A stretch of DNA of 20,175 bases, from positions 1 through 20,175 of the forward strand of contig JACRGO010000216.1 in the NCBI GenBank assembly GCA_016212295.1. The letters run 5' to 3'. The position numbers and the translations under genes were made by a program. The first letter of the stretch is position 1. The number at the start of each line of letters is the position of its first letter. Source of the DNA: Nitrospinota bacterium. Lineage in GTDB: Bacteria > Nitrospinota > Nitrospinia > JACRGO01. Below, in pieces: positions 1 through 7,670 of this stretch. The notes beneath the pieces are model-generated. The model had not been told where the DNA came from. It did not search any database and saw only the letters and a program-made list of their open reading frames with translations.

Positions 1-87
1 CTCAGAAATAATCCTGCGGGGGAGAATAAAGGGATATATTTTAAAATTCAAGTCGGTAACACCCATAAAACGACTATTTTGTTTTAA
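1..87 (+). CDS. C-terminal end of an unidentified protein (partial)
   Basis: Frame 1 is open from the window edge to a TAA at 85-87 and gives 28 residues ending GNTHKTTILF. The alternating hydrophobic pattern near the end would suit a beta strand. The start lies outside the window and nothing identifies the family. It could be a chance open frame, because 28 codons is short. The next gene starts about 50 bp downstream on the same strand. Confidence 0.35.
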   Translation, partial: LRNNPAGENKGIYFKIQVGNTHKTTILF

Positions 88-136
88 AAAACAGTATGTT
101 AGAGCATGCTATGACAATTTTAACCGGACAGCAGTG

Positions 137-568
137 ATGAAAAAATTGTTTTTTTTCTGCGCGGCGGCCTGGTTAACATGCTCCATCAGCAGCGCCGCGG
201 AAAACATTGACATGGCCATAGAAATTCGGGCCGACGACCAATTTACCGGCATTATCGGCAAGGCCACTTATACCGGAAAGGCCATTGAGGTTGTGACCTT
301 TGGCAAGAGCATCGGCAGGGAAGACAGCGTTTTGCCATCGGCTTACGTATACGAAATATTAGAAAAGAAAACCCAAAAGGACGGCATCTATAATGTTAAG
401 TGCCAGAACCAGCTTGGCATTAAATTCTCGGGCGTCATGGACCTTGCTGATTTTCTTCACCCGAAAATATCACTAAAATCACCCAGTGGAATTCTTTTGG
501 TCAGCATTTCACCGGAAGGAACTGAGATGAAGAAGGCGTATCTTCCATCCATGTATTTAGGGAATTAG
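137..568 (+). CDS. Small secreted protein of unknown function
   Basis: A 143-residue protein with a clear Sec signal peptide: MKK, a hydrophobic core LFFFCAAAWLTCSI, then a likely signal peptidase I site around SSAA-EN. The mature part, about 120 residues, has alternating polar and hydrophobic stretches suggesting a beta-rich periplasmic protein. It has one cysteine after the signal region (in KCQNQ) and no motif I recognise. A GTG at 134 directly precedes the ATG at 137; I chose the ATG because MKK is the normal signal-peptide start. No strong ribosome binding site is visible. Location in the periplasm is inferred from the signal peptide only. Confidence 0.6.
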   Translation: MKKLFFFCAAAWLTCSISSAAENIDMAIEIRADDQFTGIIGKATYTGKAIEVVTFGKSIGREDSVLPSAYVYEILEKKTQKDGIYNVKCQNQLGIKFSGVMDLADFLHPKISLKSPSGILLVSISPEGTEMKKAYLPSMYLGN

Positions 569-666
569 CATAGCGCGGCATGGCCGCAACCAAAATAAAT
601 TTCAATAAAATCAATACACTAACTCTGTAAATTTAATGTATTTCCACGCCGACCTTTTTGTCCAGA

Positions 667-695
667 TTGAGCCCAATGCAGTAAACCGGTATAAT
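667..695 (+). promoter_or_regulatory. Sigma70-type promoter of ispE, apparently giving a leaderless mRNA
   Basis: A perfect -10 box TATAAT lies at 690-695 and a 4/6 match to the -35 box, TTGAGC, at 667-672, with a 17-bp spacer. The usual start point, seven bases past the -10 box, is 702-703, which is the first base of the ispE GTG codon. No Shine-Dalgarno sequence precedes that codon, so the message would have no 5' leader. Confidence 0.6.
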
Positions 696-702
696 AATTC
701 CC

Positions 703-1554
703 GTGAATGAATTAACCTTGGAGTCTCACGCAAAAATCAACCTGGCCCTTAAGATAACAGGAAAATACCCAGACGGGTATCACCAGTTGGAAACCATCCT
801 TCAAAGGATTTCCTTAAAGGACCGCATCGTCCTGCGGGAAGCCAGGAAAGGGATAACTGTCACCAGCGATTCCGCCGCTGTCCCCTTGGACTCAACCAAT
901 CTTGCCTGCCGCGCGGCGGAAAAGATAATGGCCCGTTTTGGAATAGATAAGGGAGTGGACATTCATATCGAAAAGAAAATCCCCATAGGGGCCGGACTTG
1001 GGGGAGGCAGCAGCAACGCCGCCACGGTTTTAAGAGGACTGGCTCAAATGTGGGGCCTGGATGCCGGAAGGGAAGAGCTTTCCTCCCTGGCAAGGGAGCT
1101 TGGGGCCGACGTTCCGTTTTTTTTGTACGACAATTGTGCACGAGGCTTTGGCAGGGGAGACTACCTGGAACCCATCTCCACCCAATGCCGGTGGTGGGTA
1201 GCCTTGATTTATCCCAAAATCCACATTTCCACGGCTTGGGTCTACGGCAATTTCAGCATGGAGTTGACAAAAAACGGGGATTATATTAAAATTCTTCAAC
1301 TTTACCTTGAAGAAAATAAGCGGGAAGAAATAGCGGAAAAACTTGTTAATGATCTGGAATCGGTGGTATTTCCCGCCTATCCGGAAATAATGGGACTCAA
1401 AAAGGATTTACTCGAACAAGGGGCGTCCGGCGCTTTAATGTCCGGCAGCGGGTCATCGGTTTTTGGATTATTTCAGGACCGTTCCCTTGCGGAGAAAGCC
1501 TTGAAAAAATTAATTGGCGAAAACGAGGGATTTTTAGCCGAATTCGTGGCCTGA
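703..1554 (+). CDS. ispE: 4-diphosphocytidyl-2-C-methyl-D-erythritol kinase
   Basis: IspE uses ATP to phosphorylate the 2-hydroxyl of CDP-methylerythritol, the fourth step of the MEP route to isoprenoids, in the cytoplasm. The 283 residues match the family length. Visible GHMP-kinase features are the N-terminal AKINLAL with Lys11, the ATP-binding loop PIGAGLGGGSSNAA at about 94-107, GADVPFF with the expected catalytic Asp136, and the C-terminal glycine motif ALMSGSGSSVFG. The GTG start is supported because AKINL then falls at its normal distance from the N-terminus. A perfect -10 box ends 8 bp before it and no ribosome binding site is seen. It begins the ispE-spoVG-tRNA-prs-rplY-pth block. 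Confidence 0.95.
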   Translation: MNELTLESHAKINLALKITGKYPDGYHQLETILQRISLKDRIVLREARKGITVTSDSAAVPLDSTNLACRAAEKIMARFGIDKGVDIHIEKKIPIGAGLGGGSSNAATVLRGLAQMWGLDAGREELSSLARELGADVPFFLYDNCARGFGRGDYLEPISTQCRWWVALIYPKIHISTAWVYGNFSMELTKNGDYIKILQLYLEENKREEIAEKLVNDLESVVFPAYPEIMGLKKDLLEQGASGALMSGSGSSVFGLFQDRSLAEKALKKLIGENEGFLAEFVA

Positions 1555-1621
1555 TGATTTTTCCGGCCTTTCGGCTTTGGTTTTCCAGACTCGCTTTATT
1601 TTAATTTTTTCCTTAAGCCCG

Positions 1622-1912
1622 ATGAACATTACCAAGGTCAGGGTATTTCCAGTCGAAGGAGAAAGGCTTAAAGCTTACGTCAATATAGTAATAGACGACT
1701 GTTTTATTTTAAGGGATTTAAAAATAATTAATGGAAATTCCGGCATTTTTGTAGCCATGCCCAGCAAGAAGCGCAAGGATGGAACTTATCAAGACACGGC
1801 CCACCCCCTGGACAATGAAACCAGGAAAAAAATTGAAGATCCCATTTTGGCGGAATATTATGAAGCCCTGAAAAACCCCGGCAAGGTTTTCTCGGAAGAT
1901 GGGATTGAATAA
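1622..1912 (+). CDS. spoVG: SpoVG-family RNA/DNA-binding regulator
   Basis: SpoVG proteins are small site-specific nucleic-acid-binding regulators, first known from sporulation and septation in Bacillus but widespread outside spore formers. The 96-residue protein carries the family core: MNITKVRVFP at the start, then GNSGIFVAMPSKK and DTAHPLDNETRKKIED. The open frame reaches back to a GTG at 1577, but the extra 15 residues are not part of the family and the ATG at 1622 matches the conserved N-terminus. No good ribosome binding site precedes it. Its place between ispE and prs is the same as in Bacillus subtilis, where purR, ridA and glmU are also present. No other sporulation gene is seen here, so a role in sporulation is not implied. 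Confidence 0.9.
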   Translation: MNITKVRVFPVEGERLKAYVNIVIDDCFILRDLKIINGNSGIFVAMPSKKRKDGTYQDTAHPLDNETRKKIEDPILAEYYEALKNPGKVFSEDGIE

Positions 1913-1997
1913 CCCTTCCTGAACTCTTTTAAAACGCTTGGTAAGTCTGGTTATTTTTCCGGTTTCGATAATTCTCTTAAAAGTATCAATGGACAAA

Positions 1998-2072
1998 AGG
2001 GGCGTCGTCAAGCGGTAAGACTCAGGATTTTGGATCCTGCATTCGGAGGTTCGAATCCTCCCGCCCCTGCCA
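1998..2072 (+). tRNA. tRNA-Gln, anticodon TTG (UUG)
   Basis: A 75-nt cloverleaf. The acceptor stem is AGGGGCG with CGCCCCT, the D arm GTCAAGCGGTAAGAC, the anticodon stem CAGGA/TCCTG around loop TTTTGGA, and the T arm GGAGG-TTCGAAT-CCTCC. The discriminator is G and CCA is encoded. It lies 25 bp before prs on the same strand and may be co-transcribed with it. Confidence 0.96.
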
Positions 2073-2096
2073 AAATATAAAGGTTTAAAGAAAATT

Positions 2097-3038
2097 ATGA
2101 ATAACAATTTGATTGTTTTTTCCGGGCGGTCCAATCAACCCCTGGCCAAGGCCATATGCGGCCATTTGGAAATTGAGCAGGGCGTGATAAAAATAACCGA
2201 TTTCGCGGACGGGGAAATTTTTGTCAAGCTTCAGAATAATGTCAGGGGACAGGACGTATTCATCCTTCAATCGACCAATAATCCAGGCAACACTAATCTG
2301 CTTGAACTCCTGATCATAATCGACGCCGTGAAACGTTCATCCGCCAAGCGCATTACCGCCGTCCTGCCGTATTACGGTTATGCCCGCCAGGACCGGAAAA
2401 CAGAGCCTAGGGTCCCCATAACCTCAAAGCTGGTGGCAAATCTTTTAAGGGCCGCCGGAACGGACAGGGTCTTGACCATCGATCTTCATGCGGGCCAGAT
2501 CCAGGGCTTTTTTGATATCCCAGTGGACCACCTGTTCGCCATGCCGGTGCAGATAAAGTATATAAAGGAAAAAAATATCCCGGACCTGGTGGTGGTTTCG
2601 CCGGACGCCGGAGGCGTGGAAAGGGCAAGGGCCTTTGCCAAGAGGCTGGAGTCCTCCCTGGCCATAGTCGATAAGCGGCGGGAAAAGGCCAACGAGGCCC
2701 AAGTCATGAACGTGATCGGCGATATCAAAGGGAAAAATGTATTGATCGTGGACGACATGATAGATACCGCCGGGACCCTGGTGGAGTCAGCCAAGGCGCT
2801 GTTGCAAAGCGGGGCGAGGAACGTTTACGCTTGTTGTTCCCATCCGGTGCTTTCCGGGCCCGCCTTTGACCGGATAAGAAATTCCTGCTTGAAAGAGGTC
2901 ATTGTGACAGATACCATCCGCCACGATGAAGAAAAAATTAAAGACAACAAACTGACCGTGCTATCGATTGCTCCCCTTTTGGGAGACGCGATTTCAATGA
3001 TTCATAATGAGTCTTCGGTCAGTTCACTTTTTGATTAA
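2097..3038 (+). CDS. prs: Ribose-phosphate pyrophosphokinase (PRPP synthase)
   Basis: PRPP synthase transfers pyrophosphate from ATP to ribose 5-phosphate, giving PRPP for purine, pyrimidine, histidine, tryptophan and NAD synthesis. The 313 residues are the normal class I length. Key motifs are ARQDRK near residue 96, DLHAGQIQGFFD at 129-140 with the nucleotide-binding His131, VVSPDAGGVERAR, DKRR around 192-195 with the catalytic Lys193, and the PRPP loop VLIVDDMIDTAGT at 215-227. The ATG at 2097 gives the standard N-terminus. It sits between tRNA-Gln and rplY, 19 bp before the latter, in the same order as Bacillus prs-ctc. Confidence 0.97.
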   Translation: MNNNLIVFSGRSNQPLAKAICGHLEIEQGVIKITDFADGEIFVKLQNNVRGQDVFILQSTNNPGNTNLLELLIIIDAVKRSSAKRITAVLPYYGYARQDRKTEPRVPITSKLVANLLRAAGTDRVLTIDLHAGQIQGFFDIPVDHLFAMPVQIKYIKEKNIPDLVVVSPDAGGVERARAFAKRLESSLAIVDKRREKANEAQVMNVIGDIKGKNVLIVDDMIDTAGTLVESAKALLQSGARNVYACCSHPVLSGPAFDRIRNSCLKEVIVTDTIRHDEEKIKDNKLTVLSIAPLLGDAISMIHNESSVSSLFD

Positions 3039-3057
3039 TTTTTAATGGAGAACAAGA

Positions 3058-3696
3058 ATGTCCGAGAATTTAGCAGCGTCAATTCGCGCTGAAAGAGGCA
3101 CATGCCCAATGAGAGGCATAAGAAGAAACGGTTTTGTTCCGGGAGTAATATACGGAAAAGATAAATCCGTTTCCATCACCGTTAACGCCAAGGAGTTGGA
3201 GACCCTTATGAAGAAATCCCGCAACCAACTCCTTACCCTCGACCTGATCGAGGATGGAAAAACGGTCGCTGGCAAGATGGTGTTGATCAAGGAAATCCAG
3301 CGCCATCCTCTCAAGGACAATCTTATACATGTTGATTTTTTTGAAGTCGCCATGGATAAAAAACAGAAGATAAAGGTCAGGCTGAATTTCATAGGCGTCC
3401 CCAAGGGAGTCAAGCTTGGCGGGGTTTGCAACTATGTGCGGCGCGATCTGGAGGTCGAATGTCTCCCCGGTGACATCCCGGAAGTGATTGATCTGGATAT
3501 TTCCGGATTGGACGCGGGCCAAAGCATCCATCTCCGGGATTTGGAGCTGAAGGAGGGAGTTAAAATCCTTGGCAATCCCATGGATGTTCTGGTGGCTGTG
3601 GTCAAGGCTGAAGTGGAAAAGGCGGCCCCCGCGGCTGCGGCGGAGGGAACGGAAGCCGCTGGTGAAAAAGCCCCGGAAGCGGCGGCAAAGGCGTGA
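3058..3696 (+). CDS. rplY: Large-subunit ribosomal protein bL25, CTC/TL5 type
   Basis: bL25 binds 5S rRNA in the large ribosomal subunit. This is the long two-domain CTC/TL5 form (212 residues). The N-terminal 5S-binding domain contains the conserved GFVPGVIYGKD around residues 24-34, and a second beta domain ends near residue 185. The tail is low-complexity Ala/Glu/Pro/Lys, as is common in this type. A good GGAG lies 8 nt before the ATG. The TGA stop overlaps the GTG start of pth by 4 bp, so the two are probably translationally coupled, as in other ctc-pth pairs. Confidence 0.95.
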   Translation: MSENLAASIRAERGTCPMRGIRRNGFVPGVIYGKDKSVSITVNAKELETLMKKSRNQLLTLDLIEDGKTVAGKMVLIKEIQRHPLKDNLIHVDFFEVAMDKKQKIKVRLNFIGVPKGVKLGGVCNYVRRDLEVECLPGDIPEVIDLDISGLDAGQSIHLRDLELKEGVKILGNPMDVLVAVVKAEVEKAAPAAAAEGTEAAGEKAPEAAAKA

Positions 3697-4220
3697 GAGT
3701 TGTAGCCGGGTTGGGGAATCCTGGCAGCGAGTACGAGGCAACACGGCACAACATCGGGTTCATGGTAGTGGATTTCCTGGCCGAAAGGCATCGAATCCCT
3801 GTTAATAAAAGGAAGTTCAACTGCCATATAGGCCAGGGTACTATTAAGGGCGTCGGGGTATGGCTGGCCAAGCCCCAGTCATTCATGAATCTGAGCGGAA
3901 AGTCCCTTAAGGCCATTCAAAAGGAACTGGGGCTGAACGCTGATGATTTTATCGCGGTCTGCGATGACATCGATTTACCTTTTGGAAAAACTAAAAAAAA
4001 AAGCAAAGGAGGAGATGCCGGACACAAGGGAATCAGATCAATGATGGAAGAGATGGGAACCGGTGAGTTTTACCGGGTCCGCGTGGGCATTGGAAGACCG
4101 CCGGCGGGCATGGATGTTTCGGACTATGTTTTGTCCCCCTTTTCGATAGAGGAAAAGGGGTCGCTTAAGGCCCTGATAGAATCCGCGGCGGACAAGGTGG
4201 AAGAGTTGTTGATCCTTTAA
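3693..4220 (+). CDS. pth: Peptidyl-tRNA hydrolase
   Basis: Pth releases peptides from peptidyl-tRNAs that drop off the ribosome and so recycles tRNA. The 175 residues contain VAGLGNPGSEYEATRHNIGF with the catalytic His19, QSFMNLSG with Asn66, and CDDIDLPFG with Asp91. Where E. coli has the substrate-binding Asn114 (GGHNG), this protein reads DAGHKGIRS with Lys112; a basic residue here is, as far as I recall, seen in other Pth branches. It is slightly short at the C-terminus compared with the usual 185-195 residues. The GTG start at 3693 overlaps the rplY stop, and the starting sequence MRVVAGLGNPG supports it. Confidence 0.95.
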   Translation: MRVVAGLGNPGSEYEATRHNIGFMVVDFLAERHRIPVNKRKFNCHIGQGTIKGVGVWLAKPQSFMNLSGKSLKAIQKELGLNADDFIAVCDDIDLPFGKTKKKSKGGDAGHKGIRSMMEEMGTGEFYRVRVGIGRPPAGMDVSDYVLSPFSIEEKGSLKALIESAADKVEELLIL

Positions 4221-4247
4221 GGAAAAAAAAGCTTACAATTATCAATA

Positions 4248-4314
4248 CCGCAGAGACACCAAGATTCCAAATTTTTTTAATTTAAAAGCCTTTGGGGCCT
4301 TAGTGTCTTTACGG
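4248..4314. repeat. Imperfect inverted repeat, copy 1 of a two-copy family
   Basis: The left arm CCGCAGAGACACCAAG (4248-4263) and right arm CTTAGTGTCTTTACGG (4299-4314) are complementary at 13 of 16 positions, separated by an A/T-rich loop. A related element is at 11825-11891. It fills the gap between pth and hppA. It has no T-tract, so it is not a classical terminator. Confidence 0.6.
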
Positions 4315-4350
4315 TTAAACCTTTAACCACTTTTTAAAAAGGAAAAAGAA

Positions 4351-6321
4351 ATGAGATTCTTGGCTTATCTGACGCCGCTCCTTGGTTTGTACGGGTTATT
4401 CCTGGCTTGGAAAATTTACGAAGACATCGAGGGAAAAGATGTCGGGAACGATCTAATGCGCGAAATATCGGACGCCATCCATGAAGGCGCCATGGTCTTT
4501 TTGAAAAGAGAATACACTATCATTCTATATTTCATCGCAGCGGTGTTCCTGATACTTTCGATCTTCATCAGCTTCTGGACCGCCTGCGCCTTCCTTGGCG
4601 GGGCGAGCTGCTCCATGCTGGCCGGATTTTTCGGACTGAACGCCGCCACCAAGGCGAATGTGAGGACAGCCCAAGCCGCCAATACGACAGGCCAGGGCGA
4701 CGCCCTTCATATCGCCTTTTCCGGAGGCGCGGTAATGGGATTGGCAGTGGCCAGCCTTGGCCTTGTGGGTATCGGGTTTTTCTATATATTTTTCGGGAGA
4801 GTATCTTCCGTTGACGTCCTGGGCGGTTTCGCAATGGGCGCTAGTTCCATCGCCCTGTTCGCCAGGGTAGGCGGCGGTATCTACACCAAGACGGCCGATG
4901 TAGGCTCCGACCTGGTGGGCAAGGTGGAAGCCGGAATACCGGAAGACGACCCCAGGAATCCGGGAGTTATCGCGGACAACGTCGGAGACTGCGTGGGCGA
5001 CACAGCGGGCATGGGTGCCGACATCTTTGAATCCTATGTAGGCGCCGTTGTGGCCACGATCATCATCGGGGCCTCCATGGGGGAATTGGCGCCTCAGTTA
5101 ATGGCCTATCCTATTCTCCTTGTCATGGTCGGCCTTGGCGCCTCGGTGGCGGGGATAAAATTCATCGAGAACTTGAAGTCCCTTGATCCGGCGGCGGCCC
5201 TCCGTTACGCGACCTTTATCAGCGCCGGGGCCTTTCTGGCCGGCGCATGGATTCTGACTGCGCTCATGGGGCTTGGCATGGGGTATTTTTATGCCATTTT
5301 CGCTGGCTGCTTCGCGGGGGTCGTTATCGGTCTGCTTACCGAGTTTTATACCGGCGGCTCCTCTGTGACCAGGATCGCGGAGGCATCCCAGACAGGGACA
5401 GCTACCCTGGTCATCGCTGGCATGGCCGTGGCCATGCAGAGCGCGGGCGTGACTGTTATAATGCTGGCCATAGGAACGTTCGCGGCGGCGAAATTCGCCG
5501 GCCTTTACGGAATCGCCCTGGCCGCTGTAGGGATGCTGGCCACTGTTGGTATCACCATGTCCGTGGACGCCTACGGTCCAATAGCCGACAACGCCGGGGG
5601 AATAGCCCAGATGAGCAAGCTTGGAGACGAAACCCGGAAGATCACTGACGGGCTGGACGCCTTGGGAAACACCACGGCTGCAATGGGGAAGGGATTCGCC
5701 ATCGGCTCGGCTGGTTTGACCGCCCTGGCCCTCTTCTCCGCTTTTTCCACAGCCACGGGTCTCAAGGCGATCGATTTGCTTGATCCCATGGTCGTGGTCG
5801 GCCTTTTCATCGGCGGGGCCATACCTTTCCTGATCGCGGACTTGACCATGTCCGCTGTTGGAAGGGCGGCCTTCAAGATGGTCAATGAAATCCGCAGGCA
5901 GTTCAAGGAAATCGCCGGTCTTATGGAAGGAACGGGAAAGCCGGATACCGGTCGTTGCATCGATATCTGCACCAAGGCGGCCCTGAAGGAGATGGTGGCT
6001 CCGGGGCTTCTGGCGGTTATCGCTCCAGTGCTAGTGGGCAAGGTGTTCGGGGTTGCGACTCTGGGCGGAATGCTGGCAGGCGCCACCCTGACAGGCGTCA
6101 TGCTGGCGCTTTACATGGCCAACAGCGGCGGGGCCTGGGACAACGCGAAGAAGTATATTGAAAAGGGAAATCTCGGCGGCAAGGGCTCCGACTGCCACAA
6201 GGCGGCAGTCACCGGGGACACCATCGGCGATCCGTTGAAGGACACCTCCGGCCCGGCCATGAATATCCTGATCAAGCTGATGTCCATTGTCTCAGTGGTT
6301 TTTGCGCCGCTGTTTTTGTAA
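4351..6321 (+). CDS. hppA: Membrane-bound ion-pumping pyrophosphatase, probably K+-dependent
   Basis: HppA hydrolyses cytoplasmic pyrophosphate and pumps H+ (or Na+) across the membrane, saving energy from biosynthetic pyrophosphate. The 656 residues form about 16 hydrophobic helices. The signature [20 protein letters not shown] is followed by [30 protein letters not shown], and the C-terminal DNAKKYIE and [14 protein letters not shown] motifs are intact. [12 protein letters not shown] has Ala where K+-independent enzymes have Lys, so K+ dependence is predicted. The transported ion cannot be settled by eye. AAGGA 7 nt before the ATG is a good ribosome binding site. It stands alone between pth and tRNA-Gln(CUG), with an inverted repeat upstream. 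Confidence 0.96.
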   Translation: MRFLAYLTPLLGLYGLFLAWKIYEDIEGKDVGNDLMREISDAIHEGAMVFLKREYTIILYFIAAVFLILSIFISFWTACAFLGGASCSMLAGFFGLNAATKANVRTAQAANTTGQGDALHIAFSGGAVMGLAVASLGLVGIGFFYIFFGRVSSVDVLGGFAMGASSIALFARVGGGIYTKTADVGSDLVGKVEAGIPEDDPRNPGVIADNVGDCVGDTAGMGADIFESYVGAVVATIIIGASMGELAPQLMAYPILLVMVGLGASVAGIKFIENLKSLDPAAALRYATFISAGAFLAGAWILTALMGLGMGYFYAIFAGCFAGVVIGLLTEFYTGGSSVTRIAEASQTGTATLVIAGMAVAMQSAGVTVIMLAIGTFAAAKFAGLYGIALAAVGMLATVGITMSVDAYGPIADNAGGIAQMSKLGDETRKITDGLDALGNTTAAMGKGFAIGSAGLTALALFSAFSTATGLKAIDLLDPMVVVGLFIGGAIPFLIADLTMSAVGRAAFKMVNEIRRQFKEIAGLMEGTGKPDTGRCIDICTKAALKEMVAPGLLAVIAPVLVGKVFGVATLGGMLAGATLTGVMLALYMANSGGAWDNAKKYIEKGNLGGKGSDCHKAAVTGDTIGDPLKDTSGPAMNILIKLMSIVSVVFAPLFL

Positions 6322-6334
6322 AATAAATCCCGGA

Positions 6335-6408
6335 TGGGGGATCGTTCAACGGCAGGACAAATGGCTCTGACCCATTTAATCCAGGTTCGAATCCTGGTCC
6401 CCCAGCCA
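6335..6408 (+). tRNA. tRNA-Gln, anticodon CTG (CUG)
   Basis: A 74-nt cloverleaf. The acceptor stem is TGGGGGA/TCCCCCA, the D arm GTTCAACGGCAGGAC, the anticodon stem AATGG/CCATT around loop CTCTGAC, and the T arm CCAGG-TTCGAAT-CCTGG. G is the discriminator and CCA is encoded. It begins 13 bp after hppA and is the second Gln isoacceptor in the window. Two GGTATCCAA repeats follow at 6460 and 6471. Confidence 0.95.
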
Positions 6409-6511
6409 TACAAAACCTTATATTTCAATGAGTTACGACAACCAAAACCCCTAAAAAAGGGTATCCAAAAGGTATCCAAGCCTATATACTTGTTGATTTC
6501 AAAAGCTCATA

Positions 6512-6543
6512 AAAAAACCTCCTGTTTTTACAGGAGGTTTTTT
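6512..6543 (+). terminator. Rho-independent terminator after tRNA-Gln(CUG)
   Basis: The stem AAAAAACCTCCTG (6512-6524) pairs fully with CAGGAGGTTTTTT (6531-6543) around loop TTTTTA. Flanking A- and T-runs make it usable in both directions. Confidence 0.9.
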
Positions 6544-6548
6544 TATTG

Positions 6549-6625
6549 GTGCGCCCGACATGGCGCACCTACTTGAAGGTAAAAGTCCTCTACTTGCCCT
6601 GCAAGGGAAGAGTTAAAGGCGGATC
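6549..6625 (+). mobile_element. Probable 5' fragment of a group IIC intron
   Basis: Six bases after the terminator stem the sequence starts GTGCGCCCGACATGG, the form in which bacterial group II introns begin (GUGYG; the Oceanobacillus iheyensis IIC intron starts GUGUGCCCGGCAUGG). It continues with AAGGTAAAAGTCCTCTAC and GGGAAGAGTTA, like the early part of domain I. Group IIC introns are known to insert directly behind terminator hairpins, which is exactly the position here. After about 75 bp the resemblance ends, and no reverse transcriptase or domain V is seen, so only a remnant remains. The match is from memory and the right end is uncertain. Confidence 0.55.
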
Positions 6626-7133
6626 GCAATAGACCAACTCCTTATCGACCCCTATATTTCGGAAGGCAGGGCGTTTGTTTTTTATAACCGCTCCCCCTCC
6701 CCTTTTGATAGCGCTGCCTGCGGCCAGGACACCCTGCTCCGGCCCTGCCCCCCTTCCCCGGGAACCATCACCGAAAATGGCGTGGTAATATCCTGATGGC
6801 GTTCTTGCATGGCCACTAAAATTTGCGGATGGTTTGAGACAAGATTTCGGGCATAGCCATTTCTAACGAGTTGGCCCACATCGCCGATTCCGAGGGTGCT
6901 GGCCACTATTGACGAATTTGGAAGCATCGCCCGCTATCGCCACTTTCACCGATGGACCCAGGGAAAAATATATAGCGTGTGGGGTGGTTTTGTACCATTG
7001 ATTCCGAAAGAAAAATCGTGGCAAAGCCAAGAGTAGGCTCTTTTTTATGAGTAAGAGAGGGCAAGATATTCGCTTGGCTATCAAGGACCGGCGCGAAGGG
7101 AGGGGAAAAATTTGTCTATAGAAACAAATCAAA
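6626..7133. other. No intact gene; possible frameshifted remnant on the minus strand
   Basis: On the minus strand one frame reads SLGPSVKVAIAGDASKF (about 6911-6962) and an overlapping frame continues NSSIVASTLGIGDVGQLV and on to about 6760. Joined by one frameshift near 6910 these could be the end of a degraded protein that I do not recognise. The C-terminal part runs into G-rich, low-quality coding sequence ending near 6682. I see no promoter, RNA gene or repeat here. Confidence 0.25.
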
Positions 7134-7533
7134 TCATCCCAGCAGAAGGTTATCACTTTGTGATTTTTTAAAAGTCCTTTCTAACATTATTTTAGCATCA
7201 GTAAAGTCAGGGTTTAATAATATAGCTTTTTTAAAAGAATTTTCTGCATTTTGCTAAAAAGGATCTACCTAAATTATAAAACAGAGTTTAATCCTCCGGA
7301 TCCAAGGAAATGGCCAGATTGTACTCTATTATGGCTTCTTTGTAGAATCCTTGCTTTCGAAGGGCGATACCCAATCGATTATATATATGGGTGCCTCCGC
7401 CTAATTTGATTGCCGCTCGAAAGTTTTCAGCAGTTTTTTCTGGCATGCCTGCTTCCAGATATGATTCCCCAATAAATTTTCTGAGTTCATGGTCATTATC
7501 TTTTTTGGTTATTGCTTCGTTGAAATAAATAAT
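7134..7533 (-). pseudogene. Degraded TPR-repeat protein
   Basis: Read from about 7533 downwards, the minus strand gives GIIYFNEAITKKDNDHELRK, then YLEAGMPEKTAENFRAAIKLG, then YNRLGIALRKQGFYKEAIIEY and NLAISLDPED. This is a clean run of TPR helices with the usual Gly, Ala and Tyr spacing. An in-frame TAA at 7288-7290 interrupts it. The same frame then continues TLFYNLGRSFLAK, and a one- or two-base loss near 7247-7254 shifts the reading to QNAENSFKKAILLNPDFTDAK, ending at a TGA at 7134-7136. With a stop and a frameshift it cannot make the full protein. The N-terminal part is missing where a palindrome (7534-7553) begins. Confidence 0.75.
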
Positions 7534-7553
7534 CCCCGCCGCAAGCGGCGGGG
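7534..7553. repeat. GC-rich palindrome at the edge of the TPR pseudogene
   Basis: CCCCGCCGC (7534-7542) and GCGGCGGGG (7545-7553) are perfect complements around two bases, a compact REP-like hairpin. It abuts the truncated end of the TPR pseudogene. I see no second copy in this window. Confidence 0.65.
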
Positions 7554-7580
7554 TATTTGTTGAAGATTTTTTTATAACAT

Positions 7581-7608
7581 CCCCCTTGGTCCCCCTTTTC
7601 CAAGGGGG
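7581..7608. repeat. Palindrome CCCCCTTGG / CCAAGGGGG
   Basis: Two 9-bp arms (7581-7589 and 7600-7608) flank a 10-nt loop that itself contains CCCCC. Similar CCCCCTT hairpins are scattered in many bacterial genomes. It lies 62 bp after the end of the minus-strand cytochrome gene and lacks a downstream T-tract on that strand. Confidence 0.6.
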
Positions 7609-7670
7609 AATACAAGGAAACCCCTTAGCAAGCCACGGGAAATTATCTGATTAAAAATTTTTTTAGCTTT

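Noticed and set aside
1577-1621. N-terminal extension of spoVG to the GTG at 1577
   Set aside because: The 15 extra residues are hydrophobic and not part of the family; MNITKVRVFP at 1622 is the conserved start.
4416-6161. Several long frames overlapping hppA
   Set aside because: They are shadows caused by the high-GC codon use of hppA and match no protein pattern.
6334-6576. 80-residue frame over tRNA-Gln and the terminator
   Set aside because: It overlaps a complete tRNA and a terminator, so it is not a gene.
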